Assembly (NCBI GenBank): GCA_964575025.1
Contig: CAZNPV010000005.1
Span: forward strand, 53,696 to 117,695
Origin: JABMQB01 sp964575025
GTDB lineage: Bacteria; Bacteroidota; Bacteroidia; Bacteroidales; Prolixibacteraceae
DNA length: 64,000 nt
Direction of reading: 5' to 3'
Under the pieces are notes generated by a model. That model was given only the letters and a program-made list of their open reading frames with translations. It did no database searches and was not told where the DNA came from. Made by a program: the position numbers and the translations under genes. Each line of letters opens with the position of its first letter. Position 1 is the first letter of the stretch. Positions 52,384-61,048 of the stretch are shown here, piece by piece.

Positions 52384-53469
52384 ATGGCAGAATATACCCC
52401 GGGAGAAACTTTTCTGCTGATCCTGGTTGCCGGAATCTACCTTATCAGGTTTTTGGGAGACCTGCTGATGTACCGGTATTTTTTTGTAAAGAAAGGACCG
52501 GGGAGCAATGAAAATCCTTCCTTTTCGGTGCTGATGGCTATCCGGAATGAAGAACACAATCTGAAAAATAATCTTCCTGCCCTCTTGAGTTCGGAATACC
52601 ATCGGTATGAAGTGATTGTGGTGGATGATTTTTCCCAGGATCACTCCTTTATGGTTCTGGGTTTAACCCGGGAGAAATATACGCACCTGCGGATGTCAGG
52701 ACTGAATCAGGAGGTGCGCTATTCAACAAAGCAGGCCCTGAACGTCGGATTAAAAGCAGCCGGTAACGATTGGGTGATCCTTAGCGATCCTTCAGTGGCT
52801 ACCTACCCGGCCGGGTGGCTTTTTTCGTTTGCCGGAAAAGCAGCTGATTCCCATAACCTGATTGTCGGATATACAGGGATAACACCCGGCAAAGGACTCC
52901 TCCACAGGATTTACAGGAATGAGTTGTTCTTTCAGCAATTTCAGAGTTTTGCTTTTCTTGCCTTCGGAATGGGTTTCGTAGCTGAAGAAACGAACCTTGC
53001 ATTTTTAAAAAAGAAATATTTCGAAACAAAAGGTTTTGCCGGTGCAATGAATGATCCGTATCAGAATATGGAGAGGGTGATTAATAAATTTATCTCAGCA
53101 GAAAAAACAACCCTGAACCTGTCACCCGAAGGGGTAATCCGCAAAAACAAAAAGACAACCCGTAAGGCCTATAGGGAGCTTATTCTTAAATCGATCCATA
53201 TTAAACGAAGGTTGCCATTCTTAAAACGACTATTGCTCCTGCTGGATGTCCTCACCCGGATCCTGATCGTTCCCTTAACTATTCTGACACTGATCTGTTT
53301 CCGGGAGATACTCCTCGTGATGGCACTGGTGGTTTTAATAAAGGCTGTTTTACATAGTTATATTATACTTTCTATCCAAAAACGTTTGAACGAAGAGAAA
53401 ATATTCCTATCTTCGTTAGTATATGAACTTATAGTTCCTTATTGCCGGATATTTTTTTTAAGGCATTAG
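52384..53469 (+). CDS. Membrane-anchored family 2 glycosyltransferase
   Basis: A 361-residue protein with an N-terminal membrane helix (about 8-30), a GT-A domain (FSVLMAIRNEEHNL about 46-59; VIVVDDFSQDHS about 77-88; WVILSDPS about 133-140, carrying the DxD-like acidic site as SDPS) and two C-terminal helices (about 275-330). The classic DXD is reduced, so metal binding is uncertain. Acceptor unknown; cell-surface polysaccharide or glycolipid synthesis is the usual role. The sigma factor gene starts 23 bp after its stop. Confidence 0.8.
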   Translation: MAEYTPGETFLLILVAGIYLIRFLGDLLMYRYFFVKKGPGSNENPSFSVLMAIRNEEHNLKNNLPALLSSEYHRYEVIVVDDFSQDHSFMVLGLTREKYTHLRMSGLNQEVRYSTKQALNVGLKAAGNDWVILSDPSVATYPAGWLFSFAGKAADSHNLIVGYTGITPGKGLLHRIYRNELFFQQFQSFAFLAFGMGFVAEETNLAFLKKKYFETKGFAGAMNDPYQNMERVINKFISAEKTTLNLSPEGVIRKNKKTTRKAYRELILKSIHIKRRLPFLKRLLLLLDVLTRILIVPLTILTLICFREILLVMALVVLIKAVLHSYIILSIQKRLNEEKIFLSSLVYELIVPYCRIFFLRH

Positions 53470-53492
53470 GTAGGTTCTTTATAAGGTCGCAG

Positions 53493-54110
53493 ATGGAACA
53501 GCATTCAATCAAAAGCCTTTCCGAGAAGGCAAAACAGGATTATGCTTTGGTCCGGGCTGCATTAAACGGAGACGAAAAAGCATTTGCCAAATTGCTTGCC
53601 CGGTACAAAGACACCATCTATTTTATGCTTCTCAAAATGGTCAACAATAAGAGTGATGCCGAAGACCTGACCCTGGAAGCCTTTGGAAAAGCTTTTAACA
53701 ACCTGCATCAATATTCTCCCCATTATGCCTTTAGTACCTGGCTGTTCAAAATTGCTTCAAACAACTGCATCGATTTTTTGCGCAAAAAGAGGGGAATCTT
53801 CATACCCATAGAACCAGGCAGTGAATCCTCCGAAGCAGACCCGCAATCCATACGATTAAAATCGAAGGATCTGAATCCGGAAGAAAAACTGATACGCAAG
53901 CAGAAGGCTGTTTTGTTGCACAAGGTGGTCCGGAGATTAAAACCGCGCTATCAGGTTCTGGTCGATCTGCGCTATTTTAAAGAGTATTCGTATGAGGAGG
54001 TTGCCCGGGAGCTGAAGCTTCCTTTGGGGACGGTAAAAGCTCAACTGTTCAGGGCCCGGGAATTGCTTTTCAAAATAATCGATGCAACGGAAATCAGCAA
54101 CAAGGAGTAA
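53493..54110 (+). CDS. ECF-type RNA polymerase sigma factor
   Basis: A 205-residue sigma-70 family factor. Region 2 (about 30-100) includes the -10 recognition helix with AEDLTLEAFGKAF and STWLFKIASNNCIDFLRK; region 4 (about 140-200) has the helix-turn-helix YSYEEVARELKLPLGTVKAQLFRARELL. The ATG at 53493 is preferred to a TTG inside the upstream gene. No anti-sigma gene is next to it; rsmG follows by 5 bp. A housekeeping-like ECF is likely. Target promoters unknown. Confidence 0.92.
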   Translation: MEQHSIKSLSEKAKQDYALVRAALNGDEKAFAKLLARYKDTIYFMLLKMVNNKSDAEDLTLEAFGKAFNNLHQYSPHYAFSTWLFKIASNNCIDFLRKKRGIFIPIEPGSESSEADPQSIRLKSKDLNPEEKLIRKQKAVLLHKVVRRLKPRYQVLVDLRYFKEYSYEEVARELKLPLGTVKAQLFRARELLFKIIDATEISNKE

Positions 54111-54115
54111 GGTGT

Positions 54116-54736
54116 ATGGAGATTATTCACAAGTATTTTCCGGAATTAACTCCCCAACAGTTTGATCTGCTTGGAAGGCTGCAACCCCTGTATGAGGAAT
54201 GGAATGCAAAAATAAATGTGATTTCCAGGAAGGATATTTCCGGGATCTGTGAACGGCATATCCTGCACTCGTTGGCCATTGCAAAGGTACTTCGTTTCAA
54301 ACCAGGAAGCCATATTCTCGATGCAGGCACCGGTGGAGGGTTCCCGGGAATCCCCCTGGCTGTTGTTTTTCCGGAATCACAATTTCACCTGGTCGATTCC
54401 ATCGGGAAAAAAATAAAGGTCGTACAGGCTGTTGCCGGAACCCTGGGATTGAAAAATGTAAAAGCCAGCAAGCTGAGGGTCGAAGAGGTCCCCTTTTCAT
54501 ACGATTTTATTGTAAGCCGTGCTGTTACACGATTTCCCCGTTTTGTAGGGTGGGTGAAGGATAAGGTTTCAGCCTTTCAACAGAACAGCCTTCCCAATGG
54601 GATCTTCTCGTTAAAAGGCGGGGACATTCAGGAAGAGATCAGACTCTTCCGGCAACAAATCCATATCTATGAATTATCAGAATGGTTTGAGGAAGAATTT
54701 TTTACCACCAAGAAACTCATTTATTTACCGGTTTGA
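54116..54736 (+). CDS. rsmG: 16S rRNA (guanine527-N7)-methyltransferase
   Basis: A 206-residue SAM-dependent methyltransferase modifying G527 of 16S rRNA. The SAM motif is LDAGTGGGFPGIPLA (about 68-82); an upstream NVISRKDI and ERHILHSL (about 34-54) are RsmG-specific. The gap of 5 bp to the sigma factor gene indicates one operon. Loss of this gene confers low-level streptomycin resistance in other bacteria. Confidence 0.96.
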   Translation: MEIIHKYFPELTPQQFDLLGRLQPLYEEWNAKINVISRKDISGICERHILHSLAIAKVLRFKPGSHILDAGTGGGFPGIPLAVVFPESQFHLVDSIGKKIKVVQAVAGTLGLKNVKASKLRVEEVPFSYDFIVSRAVTRFPRFVGWVKDKVSAFQQNSLPNGIFSLKGGDIQEEIRLFRQQIHIYELSEWFEEEFFTTKKLIYLPV

Positions 54737-54777
54737 GCCGGGATCTGCTGAAGGGCCGGGAGCTTCCCTGTTGTGGT

Positions 54778-55818
54778 CTACTCATTGCCAAAAGAGACCC
54801 CCATTTTCCGTGCTTTTGTAATAAGGGGAGAAGAGGCTCTGACCAGCCTTAGTTTACCTCCTACCTCGCTTAACGGAATGGTTGTAAGCCGGTCGTTTTT
54901 CAGGGCTACCATGGTACCGTAGCGTTCTTCGGCAATGCATTCAGCGGCAAACGATCCATAGCGGGTAGCCAGTATCCGGTCCATGGGTGTAGGGCTCCCG
55001 CCCCGCTGAATGTAGCCCAGTACGGTTTCGCGTGTTTCAATACCGGTATAGTCCTTGATGGCTTTTGCCAGGTAGGTGGCAGCGGATTTGCTTTTCGGAT
55101 GTTCAATGCCTTCAGCAACCACAACAATGGAATAGGGTTTGTTTTCTTCGTACCGGCGTTCAATTTTTTTGCATACCGGGCGCAGCCTGTAGGGAATCTC
55201 CGGAATAAGAATTATGTCCCCTCCACCGGCCACCCCGGCATACAAAGCAAGCCAGCCGGCATGATGTCCCATCACCTCGATGATCATCACCCGCCGGTGC
55301 GAGTTGGCGGTCGTATGAAGACGGTCAATGGCGTCGGTAGCAATCTGTACCGCAGAATCAAAACCAAAGGTCACATCCGTGCCCCATACATCGTTGTCAA
55401 TGGTTTTGGGAATCCCAATGATGTTCAATCCCTCCCGGGATAACATGTTGGCTGTTTTCATCGTGCCGTTTCCTCCGATACAAACCACACAGTCAAGCCC
55501 TAAATCCTTGTAATTTTGCTTTATTAACTCCGGTTTATCCTGTTCAGGACCCTCATTTTTTATAATCTTATAGGGTTTTTCCCTTGATGTTCCGAGGATG
55601 GTTCCCCCAACCGTGAGAATCCCCGATAATTGTGATCCTTTCAGTTTTGCATATTCGTTATTGATCAGTCCCAGAAATCCGGAGGTGAATCCGATGACCT
55701 CCATACCATACTCAATGATGGCCATCTTGCCAACTCCCCGGATTGCAGCATTTAACCCGGGACAGTCTCCCCCTGCGGTAAGGATACCGATCTTTTTTTT
55801 CTTTTTTTGTTGCTTCAT
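54778..55818 (-). CDS. pfkA: 6-phosphofructokinase (ATP- or PPi-dependent, group III type)
   Basis: A 346-residue glycolytic kinase. The nucleotide loop is GGDCPGLNAAIRG (about 17-29) and the sugar site PKTIDNDVWGTD. At the E. coli positions 103-104 (GGDGS) it reads GGNGT, and at 124 it has Lys (PKTIDND in place of PGTIDND). Gly at 104 speaks for ATP, Lys at 124 for the PPi/group III lineage, so the phosphoryl donor is best left open. Asn at 103 replaces a Mg-binding Asp. A poly-Lys N-terminus (QQKKKKK) precedes the fold. Confidence 0.9.
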   Translation of the reverse strand: MKQQKKKKKIGILTAGGDCPGLNAAIRGVGKMAIIEYGMEVIGFTSGFLGLINNEYAKLKGSQLSGILTVGGTILGTSREKPYKIIKNEGPEQDKPELIKQNYKDLGLDCVVCIGGNGTMKTANMLSREGLNIIGIPKTIDNDVWGTDVTFGFDSAVQIATDAIDRLHTTANSHRRVMIIEVMGHHAGWLALYAGVAGGGDIILIPEIPYRLRPVCKKIERRYEENKPYSIVVVAEGIEHPKSKSAATYLAKAIKDYTGIETRETVLGYIQRGGSPTPMDRILATRYGSFAAECIAEERYGTMVALKNDRLTTIPLSEVGGKLRLVRASSPLITKARKMGVSFGNE

Positions 55819-56210
55819 ATCAAAGTATTTACAATGAACAGAAAAATGCCTTGCTTCCTTTGCGTAAACGTTGTGTCTTTGGCGGTACGATTAACTTTCC
55901 TGACAGCCCAACAAAGGAAGGGGGAGTTGTTTATTCACCCCTCTCCCCTCAGGTGGGGAGAATATAAGGAATTATTTTGTTATTTGAGAACAATACCGAT
56001 AAAAATTAACAACCCGAATGAGATAGAACACTGTAAAATTCCGGAATTAAAAAACCAATTCTGAGAAAAATCCATCCGGTCAGATCGTACGATGGAAATT
56101 TATGAAGGATCCGGAAGAACAACATTTCAAAGCGATCACCAAACAAAATAAAAGAAGAATCGTACAAGCATTTAACCAACAGAATTTTTAAACTTAAAAA
56201 GTAAAAAATT
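55819..56210. other. 392-bp spacer between divergent pfkA and the dodecin gene
   Basis: It contains a decayed 'CCTTTGCGT...TCTTTGGCGGT' repeat (about 55856-55890), a hairpin TCTCCCC/GGGGAGA (about 55942-55962) and a possible 29-codon ORF directly before dodecin (56102-56191). No clear TTTG/TAnnTTTG promoter pair was found. Confidence 0.5.
56102..56191 (+). CDS. Possible 29-residue upstream peptide
   Basis: ATG at 56102 opens MKDPEEQHFKAITKQNKRRI... and stops 19 bp before the dodecin start. It is polar, with five Gln and six Lys/Arg. It may be a small protein or an upstream ORF that affects dodecin translation. No family recognised. Confidence 0.2.
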   Translation: MKDPEEQHFKAITKQNKRRIVQAFNQQNF

Positions 56211-56420
56211 ATGAAAGACAGTGTTTATAAAGTTATTGAAGTAGTGGGTAGTAGCCCCGAATCCTGGGAAAAAGCAGCTAAAAATGCCATCAACAGGGTA
56301 TCGGAACATTTGCGCGATTTACGAATTGCTGAAGTCATCCAGATGGACATGCATTTGAACGACGGCAAAATTGAATTTTACCGTGTCAAAATGAAAGTAT
56401 CGTTTAAATACCAGGGGTAG
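56211..56420 (+). CDS. Dodecin, flavin-storage protein
   Basis: A 69-residue protein of the dodecin family, which forms 12-subunit hollow spheres binding riboflavin or FMN. Features are VYKVIEVVGSSPESWEKAAKNAI (about 5-27, the helix and the SxxSW motif whose Trp stacks on flavin) and the C-terminal strand FYRVKMKVSFKY. The length is typical. No partner gene adjoins it. Confidence 0.95.
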   Translation: MKDSVYKVIEVVGSSPESWEKAAKNAINRVSEHLRDLRIAEVIQMDMHLNDGKIEFYRVKMKVSFKYQG

Positions 56421-56488
56421 TCTGGAAAAAACAAACCATCTTAAATAAAAGAGATTCATTATTTCGTGCGAAACTTTTAGTATTTTAT

Positions 56489-56496
56489 TAATTTTG
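56489..56496 (+). promoter_or_regulatory. -7 element of the DUF1080 lipoprotein gene
   Basis: TAATTTTG is a full TAnnTTTG match. Upstream TTTC/TTCG lie 22-23 bp away, a weak -33. The transcript would start near 56502, ~42 nt before the ATG. Confidence 0.4.
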
Positions 56497-56543
56497 TTGT
56501 ATTGGGAACAAGTTAAACTAACCAACAATAAAATTATACAAAA

Positions 56544-57293
56544 ATGAAGAAGTTATTTTTTATCCTTTTGGCAGGCATTGTACTGCTTTCAGTATCCTGT
56601 CAGAACAAAAAAGGTCAGGAAGAAAACGGGGCAGCTAAGGAAAAAGCAGCTGAAGACGAATGGATGGTTCTTTTTGACGGGACCAGTATCGAAGGCTGGC
56701 GAGGTGTGAACATGGATACGCTTCCGGGTGCATGGGAAATCAGTGAAAACACCCTGCATTGTATAGGTTCGGGAATGGGTGAAGCCGGAGCTGAAAACGG
56801 AGGCGATATCCTTTACGACAAAAAGTTCTCCAATTTCCATCTTAAAATGGAATGGAAAATTTCCGAGGGAGGCAATTCGGGTATTATGTACCTGGGGCAG
56901 GAGGTGGAAGGAGATCCGATCTGGAAAACCGCTCCGGAATACCAGGTACTGGATAACGAAAGGCATCCCGATGCCATGCTGGGAGAGAACGGCAACCGCC
57001 AGGCCGGATCGTTGTATGATCTGATTCCGGCAGACCCGCAGAATGCCAAACCTGCCGGTGAGTGGAATACCTGCGAGATCATGGTGTATAAAGGTACCGT
57101 AATTCATAAACAAAACGGGGAGGTTGTGGTTGAGTACCATCTGTGGACCGACGACTGGAACAACCTGGTTGCCGGTTCAAAATTCCCGGATCTGAACCCC
57201 GACTGGGCGAATGTGGCAAAAGAAGGATATATCGCCCTTCAGGACCATGGCGATGATGTGTGGTACCGGAATGTTATGATCAAAGAATTGTAA
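56544..57293 (+). CDS. DUF1080 (3-keto-disaccharide hydrolase) lipoprotein
   Basis: A 249-residue lipoprotein; the signal peptide ends in LLSVSCQ, with lipid attachment at Cys19. The mature domain (about 38-248) is the DUF1080/LamG-like jellyroll, with WMVLFDGTSIEGWRG at its start, KMEWKISEGGNSGIMYLG in the middle and LQDHGDDVWYRNVMIKEL at the end. Some family members cleave 3-keto-glycosides. Located in the outer membrane or periplasm. It has its own promoter element and terminator, so is monocistronic. Confidence 0.92.
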   Translation: MKKLFFILLAGIVLLSVSCQNKKGQEENGAAKEKAAEDEWMVLFDGTSIEGWRGVNMDTLPGAWEISENTLHCIGSGMGEAGAENGGDILYDKKFSNFHLKMEWKISEGGNSGIMYLGQEVEGDPIWKTAPEYQVLDNERHPDAMLGENGNRQAGSLYDLIPADPQNAKPAGEWNTCEIMVYKGTVIHKQNGEVVVEYHLWTDDWNNLVAGSKFPDLNPDWANVAKEGYIALQDHGDDVWYRNVMIKEL

Positions 57294-57313
57294 GCAGTTA
57301 CAATACTGGAGGA

Positions 57314-57344
57314 AGGGCATGAAAAAATCATGTCCTTTTTTTTT
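57314..57344 (+). terminator. Intrinsic terminator after the DUF1080 gene
   Basis: A 9-bp stem with one G-T pair (57314-57322 with 57328-57336, five-base loop) followed by nine T (57336-57344). Confidence 0.8.
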
Positions 57345-57422
57345 GTTTGTTAACATAACTGATCATTTTTTGAATAATATTGCAATAAGTTCTCCGTTGA
57401 ATAGTAAACGTAAACTGGCTGT

Positions 57423-59837
57423 GTGAAAAATCTGTACTTGCTGCTCCTCATTGTTTTCCTGCATGGTGTAACCGCTGCCCAAAAGAGATCGGTAAGTGGT
57501 TATATTAAAGATGCCAAAAGCGGTGAAGTGCTTATCAGTGCCAACGTATACGAAAAAATTTCCATGGAAGGGACCATTAGCAATGAGTACGGTTTTTACA
57601 GCATACTCCTTGCAACAGGAAGCCACACCCTGGTATTTTCATATGTTGGGTATAAAAAAAAGGAAATCATCCTGAACCTGACGAAAGACACTACCCTGAT
57701 TGTTGAACTTGAATTGTTAAGTGAACTGGACGAAGTCACTGTGTATGGCAGTGAAACATCGAAAGTCGACCGTGCCCAGATGAGCATGGTGGAAATCCCA
57801 ATTGCTACCTTGACAAAGATACCGGTATTGCTGGGTGAACCTGACGTATTAAAAGTAATACAGCTGCTTCCCGGTGTTCAGTCGGGCACCGAAGGCACAA
57901 GTGGTATTTACGTGCGGGGAGGAGGCCCTGACCAAAATCTTTTTCTGCTCGATGGAGTACCGGTGTACAATGCCAACCACCTCTTTGGCTTTTTCTCGGT
58001 ATTTAACCCGGGAGCTGTAAAAACCGTGAAACTCTATAAAGGTGGATTCCCGGCAAGGTTCGGAGGCAGGCTTTCATCCGTTATCGACATCCGGATGAAA
58101 GAAGGAAACGATAAAGAATTCAAAGGAGAATTCTCCATTGGGTTAATTTCTTCGCGCTTTTCAATCGAGGGGCCGATTATCAAAGATAAAACCTCGTTTA
58201 TTATCTCCGGAAGAAGGACGTATCTCGATATTCTTGCCAAACCGGTCATAAAAATTGCAAACAAGTACGATGAAAACAGCAACATCACTGCCGGGTATTA
58301 TTTTTATGACCTCAATGCCAAAATAAACCACCGGTTTTCAGACCGCAGCAGGTTGTTCTTTTCTTCATACCTGGGCCTTGACAAGGCGTATTCTTCCGAT
58401 ACATATTACTACGTAGATAACCATATCCGCTACGATAGCTCTGATAAAATGAGCATGAAATGGGGCAACATGACAAATGCCCTTCGGTGGAATTATGTAT
58501 TCAATCCAAAACTTTTCAGCAACCTTACGTTAACTTACAGCAAGTATAATTTTAATGTGGGTCATGAGTACCTCGAAATCAATACAAAAGACAAAACCAA
58601 AGAGGAAGATATTTTTGAGTACCTGTCGGGGATCACGGATGTTGCAGCAAAAATTGACTTCGATTATTACCCGCTTCCCTCTCACTCATTGAAATTCGGG
58701 ATAGGCAGTATATCTCATACCTTTGAACCGGGTGTCAACCATATAGCCTATACCGATAATCCGGGTCAGGACGGATCGGCAAAGATCGATACAACGTACG
58801 GGAACGAAAGCCTTTCGGCCTATGAGCTAAGGGCATACAGCGAAGATATTATCGATTTATCGAAGAAATTTAAGCTGAACCTGGGGTTGCATTTTTCGGC
58901 GTTTCATGTTGAAAAGGAATGGTATGCTTCGCTGGAGCCAAGGATTTCATTGAGGTTTCTTGGTTCGGAAAAATGGTCGTTAAAAGCATCCTATGCCAGG
59001 ATGAGCCAGTACATCCATTTGCTTTCTACCTCCACTATAAACCTGCCGACTGACCTTTGGCTGCCGGTAACAAAAAAGATCAAACCACAATACGCGCATC
59101 AGGTGGCAGTCGGTGGATTTTTAAATCTTCCAAAGGGATTTGATTTGTCGGCAGAGCTTTTTTATAAATCAATGGACAATCTGATCGAATATAAGGAGGG
59201 GGCTTCGTTTGCGGGCATCAGCGAGGGCTGGGAGTCGAAAGTCGAGGTCGGTAAAGGTTGGGCTTACGGCTTTGAAGTTCTTCTTGAGAAAAATATTGGC
59301 AAAACAACAGGATGGCTTGGATATACCTGGTCGAAAACCGATCGTCAGTTTGAAGCCATTAATTTTGGAAGGATCTTTCCGGCCAAGTATGACCGGAGGC
59401 ATGATATCAGTATCGCCTTAACCCATACATTCAGTGACCGTGTGGATTTGGGGATAACCTGGGTTTACGGTACAGGAAATGCCACTACCCTCGCGTTGCA
59501 AACCTATCCGGACATGGAACAACAGGAATACCCATGGTATTTTTACGGACAGGGGATCGAATATTACGGAGGGCGCAACAATTACCGGATGCCTTCGTAC
59601 CATCGCCTTGACCTGGGTGTTAATTTTCACAAACAGAAAAAACAGGGTATCCGTACCTGGTCGGTTGGCTTGTATAATGCCTACAGCAGACAAAATCCGT
59701 TTTTTCTGTACTGGGGCTATGACCAAACCTCAGGGTACAACTACGAGGGCTGGTATTACGAAGATTCAAAAAGGGTACTGAAACAGGTTAGCCTGTTCCC
59801 GCTTATCCCCTCGGTTTCTTATACCTTTAAATTTTAA
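57423..59837 (+). CDS. TonB-dependent outer-membrane receptor
   Basis: An 804-residue receptor starting with GTG. The signal peptide (about 1-20, ending TAAQK) is followed by a carboxypeptidase-regulatory-like domain (about 22-105, GYIKDAKSGEVLISANVYE), the plug (about 120-230, including VRGGGPDQNLFLLDGVPVYN and GGFPARFGGRLSSVIDI) and a ~570-residue barrel ending in aromatic SYTFKF. No SusD follows; instead a DUF4249 lipoprotein gene follows by 4 bp, a known pairing. Substrate unknown. It is shorter than classical SusC proteins. Confidence 0.93.
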   Translation: MKNLYLLLLIVFLHGVTAAQKRSVSGYIKDAKSGEVLISANVYEKISMEGTISNEYGFYSILLATGSHTLVFSYVGYKKKEIILNLTKDTTLIVELELLSELDEVTVYGSETSKVDRAQMSMVEIPIATLTKIPVLLGEPDVLKVIQLLPGVQSGTEGTSGIYVRGGGPDQNLFLLDGVPVYNANHLFGFFSVFNPGAVKTVKLYKGGFPARFGGRLSSVIDIRMKEGNDKEFKGEFSIGLISSRFSIEGPIIKDKTSFIISGRRTYLDILAKPVIKIANKYDENSNITAGYYFYDLNAKINHRFSDRSRLFFSSYLGLDKAYSSDTYYYVDNHIRYDSSDKMSMKWGNMTNALRWNYVFNPKLFSNLTLTYSKYNFNVGHEYLEINTKDKTKEEDIFEYLSGITDVAAKIDFDYYPLPSHSLKFGIGSISHTFEPGVNHIAYTDNPGQDGSAKIDTTYGNESLSAYELRAYSEDIIDLSKKFKLNLGLHFSAFHVEKEWYASLEPRISLRFLGSEKWSLKASYARMSQYIHLLSTSTINLPTDLWLPVTKKIKPQYAHQVAVGGFLNLPKGFDLSAELFYKSMDNLIEYKEGASFAGISEGWESKVEVGKGWAYGFEVLLEKNIGKTTGWLGYTWSKTDRQFEAINFGRIFPAKYDRRHDISIALTHTFSDRVDLGITWVYGTGNATTLALQTYPDMEQQEYPWYFYGQGIEYYGGRNNYRMPSYHRLDLGVNFHKQKKQGIRTWSVGLYNAYSRQNPFFLYWGYDQTSGYNYEGWYYEDSKRVLKQVSLFPLIPSVSYTFKF

Positions 59838-59841
59838 TGGC

Positions 59842-60957
59842 ATGAAGGATCGATTGAAAATACTTGCTGCTACTGCTTTTGCCTTCCTGCTTTTTTCCTG
59901 CGAAAAAACCATCGAATTTAAAAAAAGCGAGATTGCACCCATGATGGTTGTGAACGGCAAATTGCACCCGGGTGATTCCCTAAGGATTCAAATAAAAGAA
60001 AGCAGGAACGTCATGGAAGACAATTATTATTATGAGTCACTGCCCGATGCATCGGTTAAATTATTTGAAGACGGGGTCTTTGTTGAAGAGCTTCGTTATG
60101 TTGACCGGATTGATACCTTTATTGAACATTTGAATTACGATGTGGAAGTTATACACGAATATCCAAACGGATATTATCTTTCCGGGAACGTCCTTGTTCA
60201 ATCCGGCTCAACTTACCGGCTGGAAGTAACCAGGAAAGGTTTTGAAACGGTTACCTGTGAAACAACGGTACCTTTTCCGGTGGCAATCAACAGCCTTTCA
60301 TTCACATGCGAAAAAGCGAAGGATGAATTTTCAGGCAGATTTATAAATATTAAAACGAATTTGAATTTTTCAGAGCCTGGTGCGGAGAAAAACTATTACA
60401 ATATTAAAACCGGGGGTTTGATGGGGTATGATAAGAACATCCCGGGTTATTCGTATTACTATGGATACGATTACGGGTATACCAATGATAGCATTGCTCC
60501 TTCTGATACGATTTTGATCAGCAAGCTGCTTTTGACTCATTTCCGTTCACTTGACCCGGTTTTTGATGTGGAATCGGCCGATATACTCGAACCCTATTCA
60601 TTGCTTACAACCCAGTTTACCGATGAGCTTATCAATGGAAAAGAGTATACCCTGACCCTTATTTTCGATTATTTCAGAAAAATATATACGGAATACGGCG
60701 AGTTTTATACCTTGACTTTTCATCTGGAAAACCTGTCACCTGAATTTTATTTCTATTCCGTTTCAAAGAATCAGCAGAACTGGGTCAGGGATAACCCTTT
60801 TGCAGAGCCTGTGCCGGTTTACAGCAATGTTGAAGGAGGACTTGGTATATTTGGTTCATCGGCAGTAAGTTCGTTCAGTGCAACCATTGGCCAGTACCCG
60901 ATGGAGGGGAAAACCTATATCCCGGAAGAAGAGTTTTACAAAAATTATGAGTATTAA
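59842..60957 (+). CDS. DUF4249 lipoprotein, partner of the TonB receptor
   Basis: A 371-residue lipoprotein with signal peptide ending LLFSCEK (lipidated Cys20). The body is beta-rich, with a DUF4249 start EFKKSEIAPMMVVNGKLHPGDSLRIQI (about 25-51) and a tyrosine-rich stretch GYSYYYGYDYGYTND (about 197-211). It lies 4 bp after the receptor gene and is almost certainly co-translated. It probably caps or delivers to the receptor; no ligand is known for the family. Confidence 0.88.
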   Translation: MKDRLKILAATAFAFLLFSCEKTIEFKKSEIAPMMVVNGKLHPGDSLRIQIKESRNVMEDNYYYESLPDASVKLFEDGVFVEELRYVDRIDTFIEHLNYDVEVIHEYPNGYYLSGNVLVQSGSTYRLEVTRKGFETVTCETTVPFPVAINSLSFTCEKAKDEFSGRFINIKTNLNFSEPGAEKNYYNIKTGGLMGYDKNIPGYSYYYGYDYGYTNDSIAPSDTILISKLLLTHFRSLDPVFDVESADILEPYSLLTTQFTDELINGKEYTLTLIFDYFRKIYTEYGEFYTLTFHLENLSPEFYFYSVSKNQQNWVRDNPFAEPVPVYSNVEGGLGIFGSSAVSSFSATIGQYPMEGKTYIPEEEFYKNYEY

Positions 60958-61005
60958 CCTGAACGCTTCATCAAAGGGATTAAAAATCTGAATGAAGTTC
61001 AGGTT
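60956..61005. terminator. Bidirectional hairpin between the convergent DUF4249 and gldB genes
   Basis: Arms 60956-60971 and 60992-61005 pair over 14 bp with a 2-nt bulge on the left arm, loop of 20 bases. The left arm begins inside the DUF4249 stop codon. No T-run on either strand. It could stop or process transcripts from both sides. Confidence 0.45.
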
Positions 61006-61048
61006 AATCACGACAGGGATGTATGTATGAATAATCCGGATTAGCTTT

